Below the pieces are notes generated by a model. The model was not told the DNA's origin and ran no database searches. It saw only the letters and a program-made list of their open reading frames with translations. A stretch of DNA of 64,000 bases, taken from Phoenix dactylifera (Eukaryota; Streptophyta; Magnoliopsida; Arecales; Arecaceae). Shown in pieces: positions 1 through 10,875 of this stretch. A program made the translations under genes and the position numbers. The number at the start of each line of letters is the position of its first letter. Position 1 is the first letter of the stretch. The stretch is from contig NW_024068191.1 of the NCBI RefSeq assembly GCF_009389715.1, forward strand, positions 124,001-188,000, in the 5' to 3' direction.

Positions 1-121
1 TCATGCTAATTGTCAAACATGCTAACCCAACTTGACCCAATAAAATGATAGTGTGATTAGGTTAAGGTTGAGCCCAAACCGAGTCACACTTTCAGCAGGC
101 AATTGGCCACGTTCTCGGATA

Positions 122-773
122 GGGGTTGCATCTTCCGCACGAAGGAATGATGCACCTTTTTCTTGCACGCATCTACCGTTGGATTGCGCAATGGTGACCT
201 CGAGATTTGTGCAGTGTATGACTCAAGGGTAGAGGTGAAAATGGATTGGATCACATTCGTTCGAATCTATTTGTATATCCGGATTTATCCGGATATAAAT
301 AGAAATTTAAGCATCTAACTAATATCAAAAATTTTGCCAAATATTTCAACTATCTAATCCATATCCGAATATCTGATTCTATTTGTAACTTATTTAATTT
401 TATATGTCACTCATAATTTTTTTTAAAAAATAAATGACCATATTAATAAACTATTAACTTAATTTATCATCCACTTAGTAATATTTTTAATTTTATAGTT
501 ATAAAGTTTAATTATCCGATTTATATACGTATTTGTATTTATATTTTTGATATCTGATTTATATCTATATCTGTTTAAAATAAATATAGATATAAAGTTT
601 TGTTTCCAACTAATACTCATATTTATATCTATATTTTCAAATAAAATAACTATAAACAAGAATATACTAAAATATTTATTCGACCTAATTTTGAGGTGCT
701 TTGAGAGCTGTGCTGAGCGCCAACCAAGTCGCTAAAGAAGACCGATCATTCCTTTGTGCAAAAGATACAACCC
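122..773. mobile_element. MITE with ~30-bp terminal inverted repeats, carrying a second MITE inside
   Basis: The left end (122-153) and the reverse complement of the right end (741-773) match closely: both read GGGTTG-ATCTT--GCAC-AAGGAATGAT with few differences. There is no coding capacity between them. A separate repeat at 232-697 sits inside. Similar termini occur at 16,823-17,022, 61,868-62,047 and weakly at 62,480-62,624. The right end stops about 130 bp before the likely dihydroorotase start codon, so the element forms part of that gene's promoter region. I see no clear target duplication. The superfamily is unassigned. Confidence 0.5.
232..697. mobile_element. AT-rich MITE (copy A of a two-copy family)
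   Basis: It aligns along its length with 29,678-30,180: shared start (GGTGAAA-TGGA), shared internal text such as AATTTAAGCATCTAACT and CCAT--ACTTAGTAATAT, and a shared end. Its termini are imperfect inverted repeats. It lies inside the larger inverted-repeat element at 122-773, so it inserted after that one. No flanking duplication is evident for this copy. Confidence 0.55.
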
Positions 774-905
774 GAACCCGTTCCGACCCGTTCCGAATTC
801 ATCCGGCTGAAAACCGAAGTAGGGTCCGGTTGTCGGGACTCCGACCCTAGATTCTCCTCTCCGATCTTCCCATCCCTTCTTCTCTGTAGCTCGATCGCCC
901 GTTCA

Positions 906-3900
906 ATGCTCGCTTACTGTTCGATCCAATTCCTCACAGGCCTACCGGGCTCCTCCGTGACCCTCTCTCGCCAACCAAACCTCCTTCCCCTCCGCCCGGC
1001 TGCGTGGAAACCCTGTCCACTGACATCAAAGGAAGTGAAGATGGAGCTTACTCTGACGAGGCCCGACGATTGGCACCTCCACCTTCGCGATGGCGACCTC
1101 CTACAAGCCGTCGTGCCTCATAGGTTCGGCTTTCTATTTTCTCCTCCTTGATTTTATTAATAGTCTCTGGAGCTGTAATGCTTATTCTTCGCCTAAAGAA
1201 CCAGTTTGTATTGAGTGCAGTGCCGGCCATTTTGGAAGGGCAATTGTGATGCCCAATTTGAAGCCTCCCATCATTACCACGGCCGCCGCTTTGGCTTACC
1301 GAGAATCTATACTCAAGGCGTTGCCCCCAAACAGTGGCTTCGATCCGTTGATGACTCTCTACCTGACTGATAACACGAGCCCGGAGGAGATCAAGCTTGC
1401 CAGTGAGTCAAACTAACAATACCCTTTTTGTATGATTTCTGTATTTGTTTTCGAAAACCCTAGAAGAAAAATGAACTAGATTGAACAACATTTACACCAC
1501 CATGAGTGTTCTGTGGATAATATTGCTCTATCCTTTGCATGAACTTGATCCTGCTACAATTATATGTTGACGATCCTTTGCGTGCCTAGAGTATGGAGCA
1601 GCATATTTAATCTTGGTTAGCATCTTTGAGATTTCCCCCGCTTGAAGAATCAGCATCTTTGAATCAAATCAGTAACCTGGTTTGTAATGGTGACATACAG
1701 TAAATTTTGTAATTAGCATCTTTTAGTCTTCCTAATCTTATCCAACGAGGATGGATCGGTTTGTTTTTCTGCTTTCGACTTTGTTATGCCATCTTGCTAT
1801 GTTAGTTTTTGTATCATCTTTTTGACAATGTTGATGTCAATTTTTAGGAAGGAGTGGTGTGGTTTTTGCCGTAAAACTGTACCCTGCTGGAGCAACAACC
1901 AATTCACAAGATGGCGTTACAGATGTTTTTGGGAAATGTTTACCTGTCCTTGAGGAGATGGTAGAGCAAAGTATGCCTTTGCTGGTAGGTAAAATCCAGA
2001 CATACAGACACCAATTCTGGGGGTCATGCAGAAAGAATTAATGCATGTTGAAAACATTAATACAAAATGTGTAGCTGAAAAACAAGGTTATTGTAAATGT
2101 GGTTCCAAAGCATGCTTTTATCAATACCGGAACGAAATGTTTCAGAATCAAATAAAATGGGTTCACGAATAGTATAAAAAAAATTTTAGGAAAATGAAAC
2201 AGCTATAAAAAAATTTTAGGAAAATGAAACAGCTATACCCTGCTCTATTTCAGTATATGTGATCCAACTTTGACTGGAACTGTTTGATATTACCCCTTTT
2301 CAAACAAAGTCATTTAATTCAAGCTCATAATACTTAACATATAAAATACATGCATGTATTATCATTTTGTGCTGCAATTGAGGACATATCAAGATGGCCC
2401 GATCTATTTCAATTTGAGTTGAAAACCACAAGAAATATAATATGGAAGGTGATGCTTGGATAAGTTGCACTTAAAAACTTGATACTCATATTTCAAAATC
2501 TTGCCAAATATTTTCTTAAATCTCATCATATATATGTAAAATCATTTATTGCATGTTTTTTTTTGTTTGGATAGATGCTGGAATTTTAATTTCCCCTGTT
2601 TCTGTTATTGTTTTGACCATTTGCAGCAAAATTCTCGGAAATCTTAGATCCGTCTGAATTCAGTGCAATTTATCTATTAGAGACTTTGTAACATTTTTGA
2701 GAGTATTGCAATTTTTAGCAGGGACTAACTTTTACTAAATTGAGATGTCACCAAGAGATGATGAACTTTATGTGCTAAATTCAGAGATATGCCTTCATTT
2801 TGATTTGTGAATGAGAACCAGGTTGCATTTGCAGTTTCTAAGCCATGTACAACAGAACCAAACTTTTAAAAAATCATCAAATTTTGCTCCGAGAGTTTAT
2901 AATTAAAACTTCTGGTTGATATGTACTAATGAAACTTCTGGTTGTATTATAAGTGTCAGATAAAACTTATTTTTTGAACAACTTGCATCTTGAATGATTA
3001 GAGTATGCAGAAGTTGAAAGACTGATCTTTTTTTCTTCATCATTAGTGCCCCTTGGAATTATTATTGTACCTCAGAGAACTAATTCCTGCGTTTGTCATT
3101 TCATATATATCTTTACCTACCAGAATTGTTTGTTGGGTTTGATGAAGCTCTGCCATAAAGGTTTCATTTATCCAGTTTCCAAGTGGACATTTTTATATTT
3201 CTTATCTTTAGAGTCCTTACTGCACTTCACAGTCTCTTTCCTTCTGATCGGTTACTTTGTTACCATCTACAGTGTACTAATGAAACTGCTTTATCTTTGT
3301 GAACTCATTTTACAGGTTCATGGGGAAGCTACAGATCCAAATGTTGACACATTTGACCGAGAAAAAGTGTTTATTGAAACAATTTTAGAACCACTGGTCC
3401 AGAAGCTTCCACGACTCAAAGTTGTAATGGAACATATTACTACTATGGATGCAGTCAGGTTTATTGAATCGTGCAGTGAAGGTGTCTTTTGTTACAGAAT
3501 TTCGTTTTCCATTCTCTTTGTTTCTTTTGAGGGCTCAGTTTCTTACTAACACATTGTAATTCTTTAGGCCAAGTTGCTGCAACTGTGACACCACAGCATC
3601 TTATTCTCAATAGAAATTCTTTGTTTCAAGGTGGATTGCAGCCTCACAATTACTGCCTTCCAGTATTGAAAAGAGAGACTCATAGTATGTTCAATTGTTC
3701 CCTTTGCTAATCCAGTCTTTCTTGTTTCTAATATGTATGCAAGGACTTCAAGAACTTATTGCTAAGATCTAATACAATGATTATTACCAAAATTTTCTAT
3801 TCATCTCCAAAGTGCAAACGCCCCCATGCCCCCACCACCACCCCTTCCCCGGCAGGAGAAAAATATTTTTAAAAATATAAGAGTGATATCTAGAATATTT

Positions 3901-5203
3901 TTTTATGATCACAAATCTATTTTTCTCAACTTGTATGAAAAGCTTAAAAAAATACTGTTGCTGTCATGTGAATCCCATGGTCCAAAATCTGTGTTTTTTT
4001 TCTTTTCCATTTGTGATGATATAGATTCAGGTTATATTATGAATAAATGTGACTAAAATAAATAGATATTTTAAATAGGTATGGGAGTCTGAAATTCGAC
4101 ATTATTTTATCGTGCTTTCATCTAAATGTGTGTGATTACTGCTAATGTAAACATTATTGAACTTTTGCAATGAAGAAATGCGAGAATGAAACAATTTATG
4201 TTATTATATTTCTCTGGTAATTTCAAGGAAATTAACTTATCTTTCCTACCTTGTTCAATATTTTCAAAAATTTCAGTTTAATGCTTACATATTATAAATT
4301 GTTTTTGTAGGACAAGCTATAGTGTCAGCTGTTACAAGTGGAAGCATACGATATTTTCTGGGGACCGACAGTGCTCCCCATGAGAGACGAAGAAAAGAAT
4401 GTGCCTGTGGATGTGCAGGCATATACAATGCTCCTGTTGCACTGGCACTTTATGCCAAAGTATTTGAAGAGGTATCAAAACTTTTTGTTTGATGAAACTC
4501 TGAAATACATTCTCATTTGGTGGCATATGGCTCAAGCATGGTCAAAATGCTATTAGAGACAACTAGACATTGGAAGCCTTGCCATCTTTCTGGTCTCAGA
4601 TTTGTGAGTTATTGTTTCACTGATGATTCATGTTTAGAAAGCTCCTGTAATCCTGCAGAGTTCAACAATATGGACCTTTTAATGCCTTACAAAGCCATTT
4701 ATAAACAAGTCTTCTCTTCATCTACCTAGTTTGGATTCTTTACAACTTTTATTTATTTTCTCATCCTGATATGCATAGTATTAAAGATAATGAAGATAAT
4801 TACTATGCAGTCTCTAGTTCTTTTTAGTGTGTAGATACATGAAAGGTTGAATAGTTTTACTGATGTTGATGGCATAGCTTGGCAACTGTGCTGTTGATGA
4901 TAAAGATATCAGCAGAATCGATACAATTTTCTTAGACATTTTTGTCTTGCAAAGTTAATCTTACAAAATCTGTTTGATGAACATTTTTTTGGGTGTTATT
5001 TTGATTAGGCTGGTGCACTTGACAAACTAGAGGCATTTACAAGCTTCAATGGCCCAGACTTCTATGGTCTTCCAAGAAACGCATCAAAGATTGTATTGCG
5101 GCAGAGTGCGTGGAGAGTGCCAGAATCCTATACATACGTATCCGGTGAAATAGTACCTATGTTTGCAGGACAGACTCTTGAATGGCTTCCCTCGAACAGC
5201 TGA
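906..5203 (+). CDS. PYR4: Dihydroorotase, organellar (PYR4-like)
   Basis: Catalyses the reversible cyclisation of N-carbamoyl-L-aspartate to dihydroorotate, step three of pyrimidine synthesis; plant enzymes of this class are organellar. Exons by GT-AG sites and continuous phase: 906-1123, 1221-1402, 1848-1984, 3316-3481, 3568-3684, 4311-4471, 5009-5203, giving 391 aa. Metal and active-site residues are visible: HLHLR (H57, H59, R61), the lysine that is carboxylated in this family (K143 in AVKLYP), H181 (VHGE), H219 (EHIT) and D293 (GTDSAPH). The body matches what I recall of Arabidopsis PYR4 nearly residue for residue. Residues 1-45 are low in acidic residues and look like a transit peptide. 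A later in-frame ATG at 1041 ([11 protein letters not shown]) would give a 346-aa form without it, and an in-frame ATG at 756 lies within a MITE, so I prefer 906. Intron 3 (1,985-3,315) is the largest. The last two exons are duplicated at 10 kb. Confidence 0.93.
2174..2236. repeat. Tandem duplication of ~30 bp in dihydroorotase intron 3
   Basis: A unit built of an A-run followed by TTTTAGGAAAATGAAACAGC occurs twice head to tail. The units are near identical, differing by one A in the homopolymer, so the event is young or maintained by slippage. It is intronic and does not touch splice sites. Confidence 0.85.
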
Positions 5204-6643
5204 TGGCAGGGACATGGCTTTTGTTTTGTTTGAGAGGAAATTGGAAGGCGGAACATGTTGTAGGTTTTTGTTATTATTTTTATTGCAGCAGATCAATTGT
5301 GGGAGACAGAATTCTGATTGAGCGCCTGAGTTCACTTCATTTTTGAAGTAGATGATTTTTATGAGTTAGATTATTTAATTTTTTTTGCTAAGCAAGCTTT
5401 CATATTTTCTCCTCCTCCTGCTCTAGACCACCATTAGTCACCAAATTATTCAAATATGGAGGAGGAGAAGGATGTACAATAAGAGAATTTACAAGAATAA
5501 GTGAAGGAGCAAATAAAGAAAATTACAAGGTTAAAGGAAGAGGAAACTGCTGCTTCCATGCGGTTCCATAAACATATTTTCATAGTTTAAAGGCAAAGAA
5601 GACTTAAAAGAACGGTATCTTAGTGCATCAGCAAGCAGCAAGAAGGATCCCATGGATGCTCATAAAGCTGCTGAAATCTCCATCATAGTCTCCAATTATT
5701 TTTCTTTCTTTTCTTTCAATAATTAAGGTCGGCGATTATTTTTCTATTTGTTGGTCCAATTAGCTAGCTGTGTCCAATCATCAATATTGGCTAGAGAAAA
5801 ATTTTGTTTCATACTAGATGTTGACATGTGCAATATATATGAGAGAGACGAAGATGGCAAAAGAGAGAGTTGATTGACATGGGATGGATGGCTCTGATTA
5901 GAAAGAGAAGAGAGCCAACTGAGATGGAGCAAATCAGTATGATTAAAGGGAGGAGAAACAATAAACTGAAATAAGATTTGTGATCCCAAATTCCGAAGTT
6001 TAATTCAAATTTTAGTAGAGAAGAGAAAGGAATCGATTGAATTTCCTTTTATATATAAAAAAAATCTATATAGTTTTAAATGTATTTTTTTCTTTTCTTC
6101 CAAGAAGAATGGGTTGTTTCCTTTTTTATAATATTTTTCTTCCTTTTACTGTGGTATCAACAAGTGAGGAAGGCTTCAAGAGTTATAGATGGGGCGCTTT
6201 TGTTTTTCTTTTCTTTTTTTTTAATGGAATTGAGGTGAGAAGGTGTTACAAACTTGATTTCCAAACCTTTTCTGTTGTATGTAGATGATATATATGTGTC
6301 GCTCTCATTTTTGTACCACTAACATGATAGGATATGGTTGCTATCCGACAAGTTCATATAGTTTACACAGTTTCCCAAACTTGCTTACTTCATCGTCCTG
6401 CATGCCGTAATGGTGCTATTGAGAAGCTCCAAATTACCAAGAAGCTAACCATGAAATTTATTGAAATCTAATCCCAACACCAACAGCATGTAGCCAAAGC
6501 TTACAGAAAGTAAATGACATCCAAACTTTTACAACAACCAGCTAAGGCGCCAGCTTTATTTTCCCAACCAGGACACCTGCTAAATCATCAAAAGGAAAGC
6601 AATACTATTAAACACTCTTTTTTTTTGGTACATAAACACTCTT
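5204..6643. other. Spacer between dihydroorotase and the Ole e 1-like gene (convergent 3' ends)
   Basis: It contains the 3' UTR of dihydroorotase (AT-rich, to roughly 5,400) and the 3' UTR of the minus-strand gene near its right edge. Most of it is conserved in the duplicate at 10,876-11,953. The segment 5,981-6,292 is absent from the duplicate. No ORF in it looks coding. Confidence 0.7.
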
Positions 6644-6644
6644 T
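6610..6644 (-). mobile_element. Tail-only retro-insertion with 11-bp target duplication
   Basis: An 11-bp direct repeat AAACACTCTTT (6,610-6,620 and 6,634-6,644) flanks TTTTTTGGTACAT. On the minus strand the insert reads ATGTACC followed by an A-run. The duplicate locus at 11,944-11,954 has a single copy of the 11-mer and no insert, so this is a proven insertion. It looks like the last few bases plus poly(A) of a LINE or SINE. It lies just past the stop codon of the Ole e 1-like gene. Confidence 0.7.
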
Positions 6645-7619
6645 CAAGTGTGACACATCTTAGAGCTAGCCGGGCCGAGCTCCAAGAAGCGTGCAGAGAA
6701 AATTGCCGCGTAGCCGGACCTAGCCACCAATTTCCTTTCATAGTATACAGAAGCTCCCTTCCCTTTGGGTCCAAGGAATTCCGGCACGATGCACGCCGGC
6801 AATGGCGTCGACACCACGTACACCTTGCACCACTTGGCCACATATCTCTTCATTAGTTTTTCGTCGAGCAAAGGAAATTTGGCATGGAGCAAGAAGTAGC
6901 CTCTGGCATCCGACTTCCCGCTCGCAGATAGGTTGCCACATTTTAAGTTAACTAGCGCACCTGCAACAACGAAGAGATGAAGATTGTTAAAGATTAGAAA
7001 AAAAGAATACTGTGGCCTCATGGGGGCATTTATAGGGTGTAAGCGTGCAGTAACCGATCGAGCAGTCGACGTAGGAGGGACACCTTGTTCCTGCGAGGTC
7101 TAAGATCAAATGCATGCCTCTTAATTCTTTGTTTTGGAGGATAGCAATGGGACTGGCATCTTTCTAAACCTATCGTCTCCGAGAACCCGCTGAGACAATC
7201 TGTTTGACGGCCACTCCACACTTTTATCGACCAGCTATACGTGCAAGGCTTGTGAAAGGCTAAAGATGCAAATGATATGCAGGTGTAATGCCTTTAGATG
7301 CTGTACCAATATATTATAGAGCTCTTGTAACAGGTTTTTAGACAGCAACATCAAGAGAAGGTGGTGGAACAAACCGGGAAGAGGCGAAGCATCCTTGGGC
7401 TTAAGATAGCCCGGGAGCTTGCACCTACAGTAGACAACACCTTCAACCGAGACGTCGTGCGTCGGCTTTGGGGGCTTTCGTGCCGGCGATGGTGGCGGCA
7501 ATGGTGGCGGCGAGGGTGGCAGTAATTTTCCCACAGGACCACACTTGGCAGGAAGGAAGAGAGCCCAGAAAAAGCACCAGAAACTGAAGCCCAAACAGGA
7601 GTCCCCTCAACCAAGCCAT
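6644..7619 (-). pseudogene. Ole e 1-like secreted protein, copy 1, frameshifted after the signal peptide
   Basis: Pollen Ole e 1 / extensin-like family: small secreted cysteine-containing wall proteins. Exon 2 is 6,644-6,960 and exon 1 is 7,375-7,619 on the minus strand, with a GT-AG intron of 414 bp. The Ole e 1 signature VSVEGVVYCRCKLPGY and the exon join PLPG-ALVNLKCG are clear, and the tail includes KWCKVYVVSTPLPAC. Against the intact copy (11,954-13,054), 2 bp are missing soon after the signal peptide (about 7,550-7,556). The MAWLRG start therefore runs into the wrong frame, and the summed exon length (562 nt) is not divisible by three. A downstream ATG at 7,594 (MGFSFWCFFWALFLPAKCG) restores the mature frame and would give 178 aa with a short hydrophobic N-terminus, so the copy may still make a protein. 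It has a longer Pro-rich linker than copy 2. I call it a probable pseudogene, not a proven one. Confidence 0.7.
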
Positions 7620-8473
7620 CTTCCCAGTACGAGTTCCTAAGCTCAGCTCCCAAGCCCTAATGACCAACATTGGAGCCACAAAGCGAGCATTTATAGCAGT
7701 CAGTTCTAGGTTCTCAGCCGCTCGGGTCGATAAAATTAAAGCCGCGTCATAGAGTGCTCTGAATTTATTTATTGTAGTAAAAGTAGGGGTTTGGGCTTAG
7801 GGTTGGAGCATTTTAATTCACGAGAGGGTGATCCAGAGAGAGGGATGTGTATCGGCCAGTTGGTGCCGGGCTGGCCATTAACGGAATAAGTTGGAGCCCG
7901 CCGCGCTGGACACGGACTAGGGTGCGAGACGTGAGACTTTCCGATCGCGAGGTGGTGATCGGGCCGGTGCGATATGGGCCGGTGCGATATGGGCCGGTCG
8001 CGGGCCTTGCGGCAACCGGCCATGTGCTTGCCTTGAGGCCTCTTCTTCTTTATTTTTATTTTTAGGTTATAAAATAAGCTAGTTTATCCGACAAAAAGCA
8101 TGAGCACCCGGTGCAACAAGGATATAACAAGTTGGCTTAGTAAATTAGACCAAGACTCGGATACCTAGGGGCCATCCATTATATGTGTTAATTATGTATA
8201 ACATAGGAATTAACATCTGCCATGGTAATTCTGCTTAGATCCTGTTACCTTCCATGGTAATTTTGCTTAGTCCCGTCCCAGTATGGCTCTTGGATTTTCA
8301 CATTGAGATCCATGCTACAGGAGAGAATCTTCTTTGGTGCATGCACAGAAAATTTTTGCCCTGCAACCACTCATTTGCAATTCGGCACATTAAACAACTT
8401 AGTTTCCTGAATGAATGCCGAAATAATATATTGAGAACCCTGAACATGTCATTGTAAAGCTTATATGCCAGAA
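7620..8473. other. Upstream region of Ole e 1-like copy 1, duplicated
   Basis: Probable promoter of the minus-strand gene, followed by a GC-rich stretch at about 7,840-8,030 containing a 14-bp tandem motif (GGGCCGGTGCGATAT twice, 7,964-7,993). It is matched by 13,055-14,186 apart from about 265 bp extra in copy 2. Open frames here do not resemble known proteins. Confidence 0.55.
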
Positions 8474-9030
8474 AAATGTTGGAGTTTTAATTATTAACAG
8501 CAAAATTTAAATTTTTTTTATCCCCTAATCTTTAGTTGTTTTAAATGTTGTAAAAAATTCTTTCGTGAGACGCTTCTTTCAGAAGAATTATGACTCTTTG
8601 AAAGAGAACGTTGACTTTCTAAAAAATATGGTGTTTCTTAAACATTATGTATCTTCGGAATCATCATATTCAGAGTCTATAAATAGACTTCTCCGGGATT
8701 AATCGTAATCCAATCCAATCTCTCTCATTGGCATTCTGTCTTCCGAGAGTTTCTTCACCGATAGAGTTCTTTTAATTTTCAACTTTCTGCTTTCTATTTT
8801 TTCTTTTTTTTTGGAACAACTGAACGAGTCGGTCGGATCAAGCCTCTCTAGCGGTCGTGCTCGTTAGAAAAAGATCAGGTTGAGCCAGGTTGTTGTACTT
8901 TGGAGATGAGATCGCTGCAAATCCGCACGTAGGGGGCAAATCACGTTCTTAAGACACTGTATATCACACGTCTCAATTCAAGCAAACTCTTTTCAATCTT
9001 CAGAATTTTTTTTAGTAAATTATTCTCTTA
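8474..9030 (+). mobile_element. LTR-like relic (possible Copia-type solo LTR)
   Basis: It begins TGTTGGAGTT directly where similarity between the two duplication copies stops. It carries a TATAAATA box (about 8,680), then a C/T-rich leader and a segment resembling plant Copia LTR ends. No second LTR, primer site or coding interior was found and the right edge is unclear. It looks broken and old. The family call is tentative. Confidence 0.3.
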
Positions 9031-9097
9031 TAAAATAATGATATAGCAATTTCTAGGCAATAGTTTTGCAAAATGTGAACTTGATTGTACTAGAAAT

Positions 9098-9098
<1 letters not shown>

Positions 9099-9183
<85 letters not shown>
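9099..9183. repeat. (TA)n microsatellite
   Basis: About 85 bp of uninterrupted TA dinucleotide between the two duplication copies. Uninterrupted length suggests it is recent or highly mutable. Confidence 0.95.
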
Positions 9184-9186
<3 letters not shown>

Positions 9187-9899
9187 TGTCAAAATTTAAT
9201 TTGATAGCATAAAATTAGATTTAGTTTAATTGTATAGAAATTTAAAAGCATTAACTTTAGTCACAAGGTTGTTTTCTTCATAAAAAATAATCTTTTAAGA
9301 AAGTTATATTGCTCTAAAAATTGTGCAAATAGATTTTTGCAACTTTAAAAACTGTACAAAAAATTTTCTGCATATTTAAAATTTTTGCAGAATTTTTTGC
9401 ATCTTTGAAAATAGTAAAAAAAATTCTGCAGATTAAAATTTGTGTAGAAAATTACTGTAGCTTTAAAATCTGCGCAGATTTTTTAGAGCATTAATTTCTG
9501 TGCAACCTATTTTTGTAATATTTAATTTATGCAGAAAACTCTTACACTTGTAAAAGCTGTGTAGAAAGAAGCTACAACGGCTGAGAGATGCTTCATGTGT
9601 TATTTCTACGGTAATTTGTAAATATGCTTCTTTTGTTATTTCTATTGTAAAAGAAAAATCATTTAAATTGGGCACATGCTTCCTATTGTAATTTGTAAAA
9701 AAAAAAAAAAACAATAAATGGGGCATCTATTGTTCTTCTTGTATTATTTCTTTTCTAATTTTTTTTTTTCGTTATCTATCTTGTGCTATTAGAAGAAGCA
9801 GAATTTACTGGAGAACGGAAATTGGATTTTTTAAAAAAAATTAAGTTAGTTTTTTTTGGCCCCAAAAAAATTAATTAGGCTTTTTAAATATTTTTTTAA
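9184..9899. other. AT-rich spacer between duplication copies
   Basis: Low-complexity DNA with recurring short motifs of the type TTTGCA--TTTAAAA and TGCAGAAA between 9,300 and 9,560, suggesting a degraded subterminal repeat array. No gene is seen. Confidence 0.5.
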
Positions 9900-10059
9900 A
9901 TAAATAACTCTGAATAAGTATTGCCGATGCTTTAAAGCGTCTGCAAAGCTTCCGTTATTGCCAATGTTTTTCAAATGCGTTGGGGGCAAAATTACCGATG
10001 CTTATAAGTGTTGGTATAAGCTTTAAAAAGTGTCAAAAAATATAAGTTTTTTTTTAGTG
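9900..10059 (-). mobile_element. Terminus of a CACTA (En/Spm-like) DNA transposon
   Basis: Read on the minus strand the segment starts CACTAAAAAAAA at 10,059 and continues with several short GC-containing subterminal motifs of the form GCTTT-AAGCATCGGCAAT (about 9,920-10,020). A CACTA end followed by repeated subterminal motifs is the hallmark of this superfamily. The opposite terminus was not found, so the element is a fragment. The duplicated dihydroorotase exon begins at the very next base. Confidence 0.6.
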
Positions 10060-10875
10060 AAAAGAATGTCCCTGTGGATGTGAAGGCATATACAATGCTC
10101 CTGTTGCACTGTCACTTTATGCCAAAGTATTTGAAGAGGTATCAAAACTTTTTGTTTGATGAAACTCTGAAATACATTCTCATTTGGTGGCATCTGGCTC
10201 AAGCATGGTCAAAATGCTATTACAGACAACTAGACATTGGAAGCCTTGCCATCTTTCTGGTCTCAGATTTGTGAGTTATTGTTTCACTGATGATTCATGT
10301 TTAGAAAGCTGCTGTAATCCAGCATAGTTCAACATTATGGACCTTTTGCTAACCTGGAAAGCCATTTATAAACAAGTCTCCTCTTCATCTACCTAGTTTG
10401 GATCCTTTACAACTTTTATTTATTTTCTCATCCTCATATGCATAATATTAAAGATAATGAAGATAATTACTATGCAGTCTCTAGTTCTTTTTAGTGCATA
10501 GATAGATGAAAGGTTGAATAATTTGTCTGATATTGATTGCATAGCTTGGCAACTGTGCTGTTGATGATAAGGATTATCAGCAGAATCGATACAATTTTCT
10601 TAGACATTTTTGTCTTGCAAAGTTAATCTTACAAAATCTGTTTAATAAAGTTTTTTTTTTTGGTGTTATTTTGATTAGGCTGGTGCACTTGACAAACTAG
10701 AGGCATTTACAAGCTTCAATGGCCCAGATTTCTATGGTCTTCCAAGAAAGACATCAAAGATTGTATTGCGGCAGAGTGCATGGAGAGTGCCAGAATCCTA
10801 TACATACGCATCCGGTGAAATAGTACCTATGTTTGCAGGATAGACTCTTGAATGGCTTCCCTCGAACAGCTGAAG
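10060..10875 (+). pseudogene. Dihydroorotase 3'-fragment (exons 6-7 only)
   Basis: Partial exon 6 (10,060-10,138) and exon 7 (from 10,679) keep the splice sites and reading frame of the parent gene ([40 protein letters not shown]). There is no promoter, no N-terminal 60% and none of the metal-binding residues, since H57, H59, K143, H181, H219 and D293 are all encoded upstream. A CAG to TAG change at 10,841-10,843 stops the frame 11 codons before the parental stop. It could only be transcribed from a foreign promoter such as the adjoining CACTA end. It is a non-functional by-product of the duplication. Confidence 0.92.

Larger units (their letters stand above)
4393..8473. repeat. Tandem segmental duplication, copy 1
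   Basis: This block matches 10,060-14,186 in the same orientation, at high identity over exons, introns and intergenic DNA alike. It starts inside dihydroorotase exon 6, runs through exon 7, the spacer and the Ole e 1-like gene, and ends about 850 bp beyond that gene's start codon. Copy 1 has about 312 bp not present in copy 2 (5,981-6,292) and a 24-bp insertion at 6,610-6,644. Copy 2 has about 134 bp (12,615-12,748) and about 265 bp (13,528-13,792) not present here. Copy 1 must be the original for the dihydroorotase part, because it is joined to the complete gene. Confidence 0.93.

Noticed and set aside
3046-3549. 167-codon frame reading into dihydroorotase exon 4
   Set aside because: Only its last third (from 3,316) is the exon; the earlier part is intron read-through.
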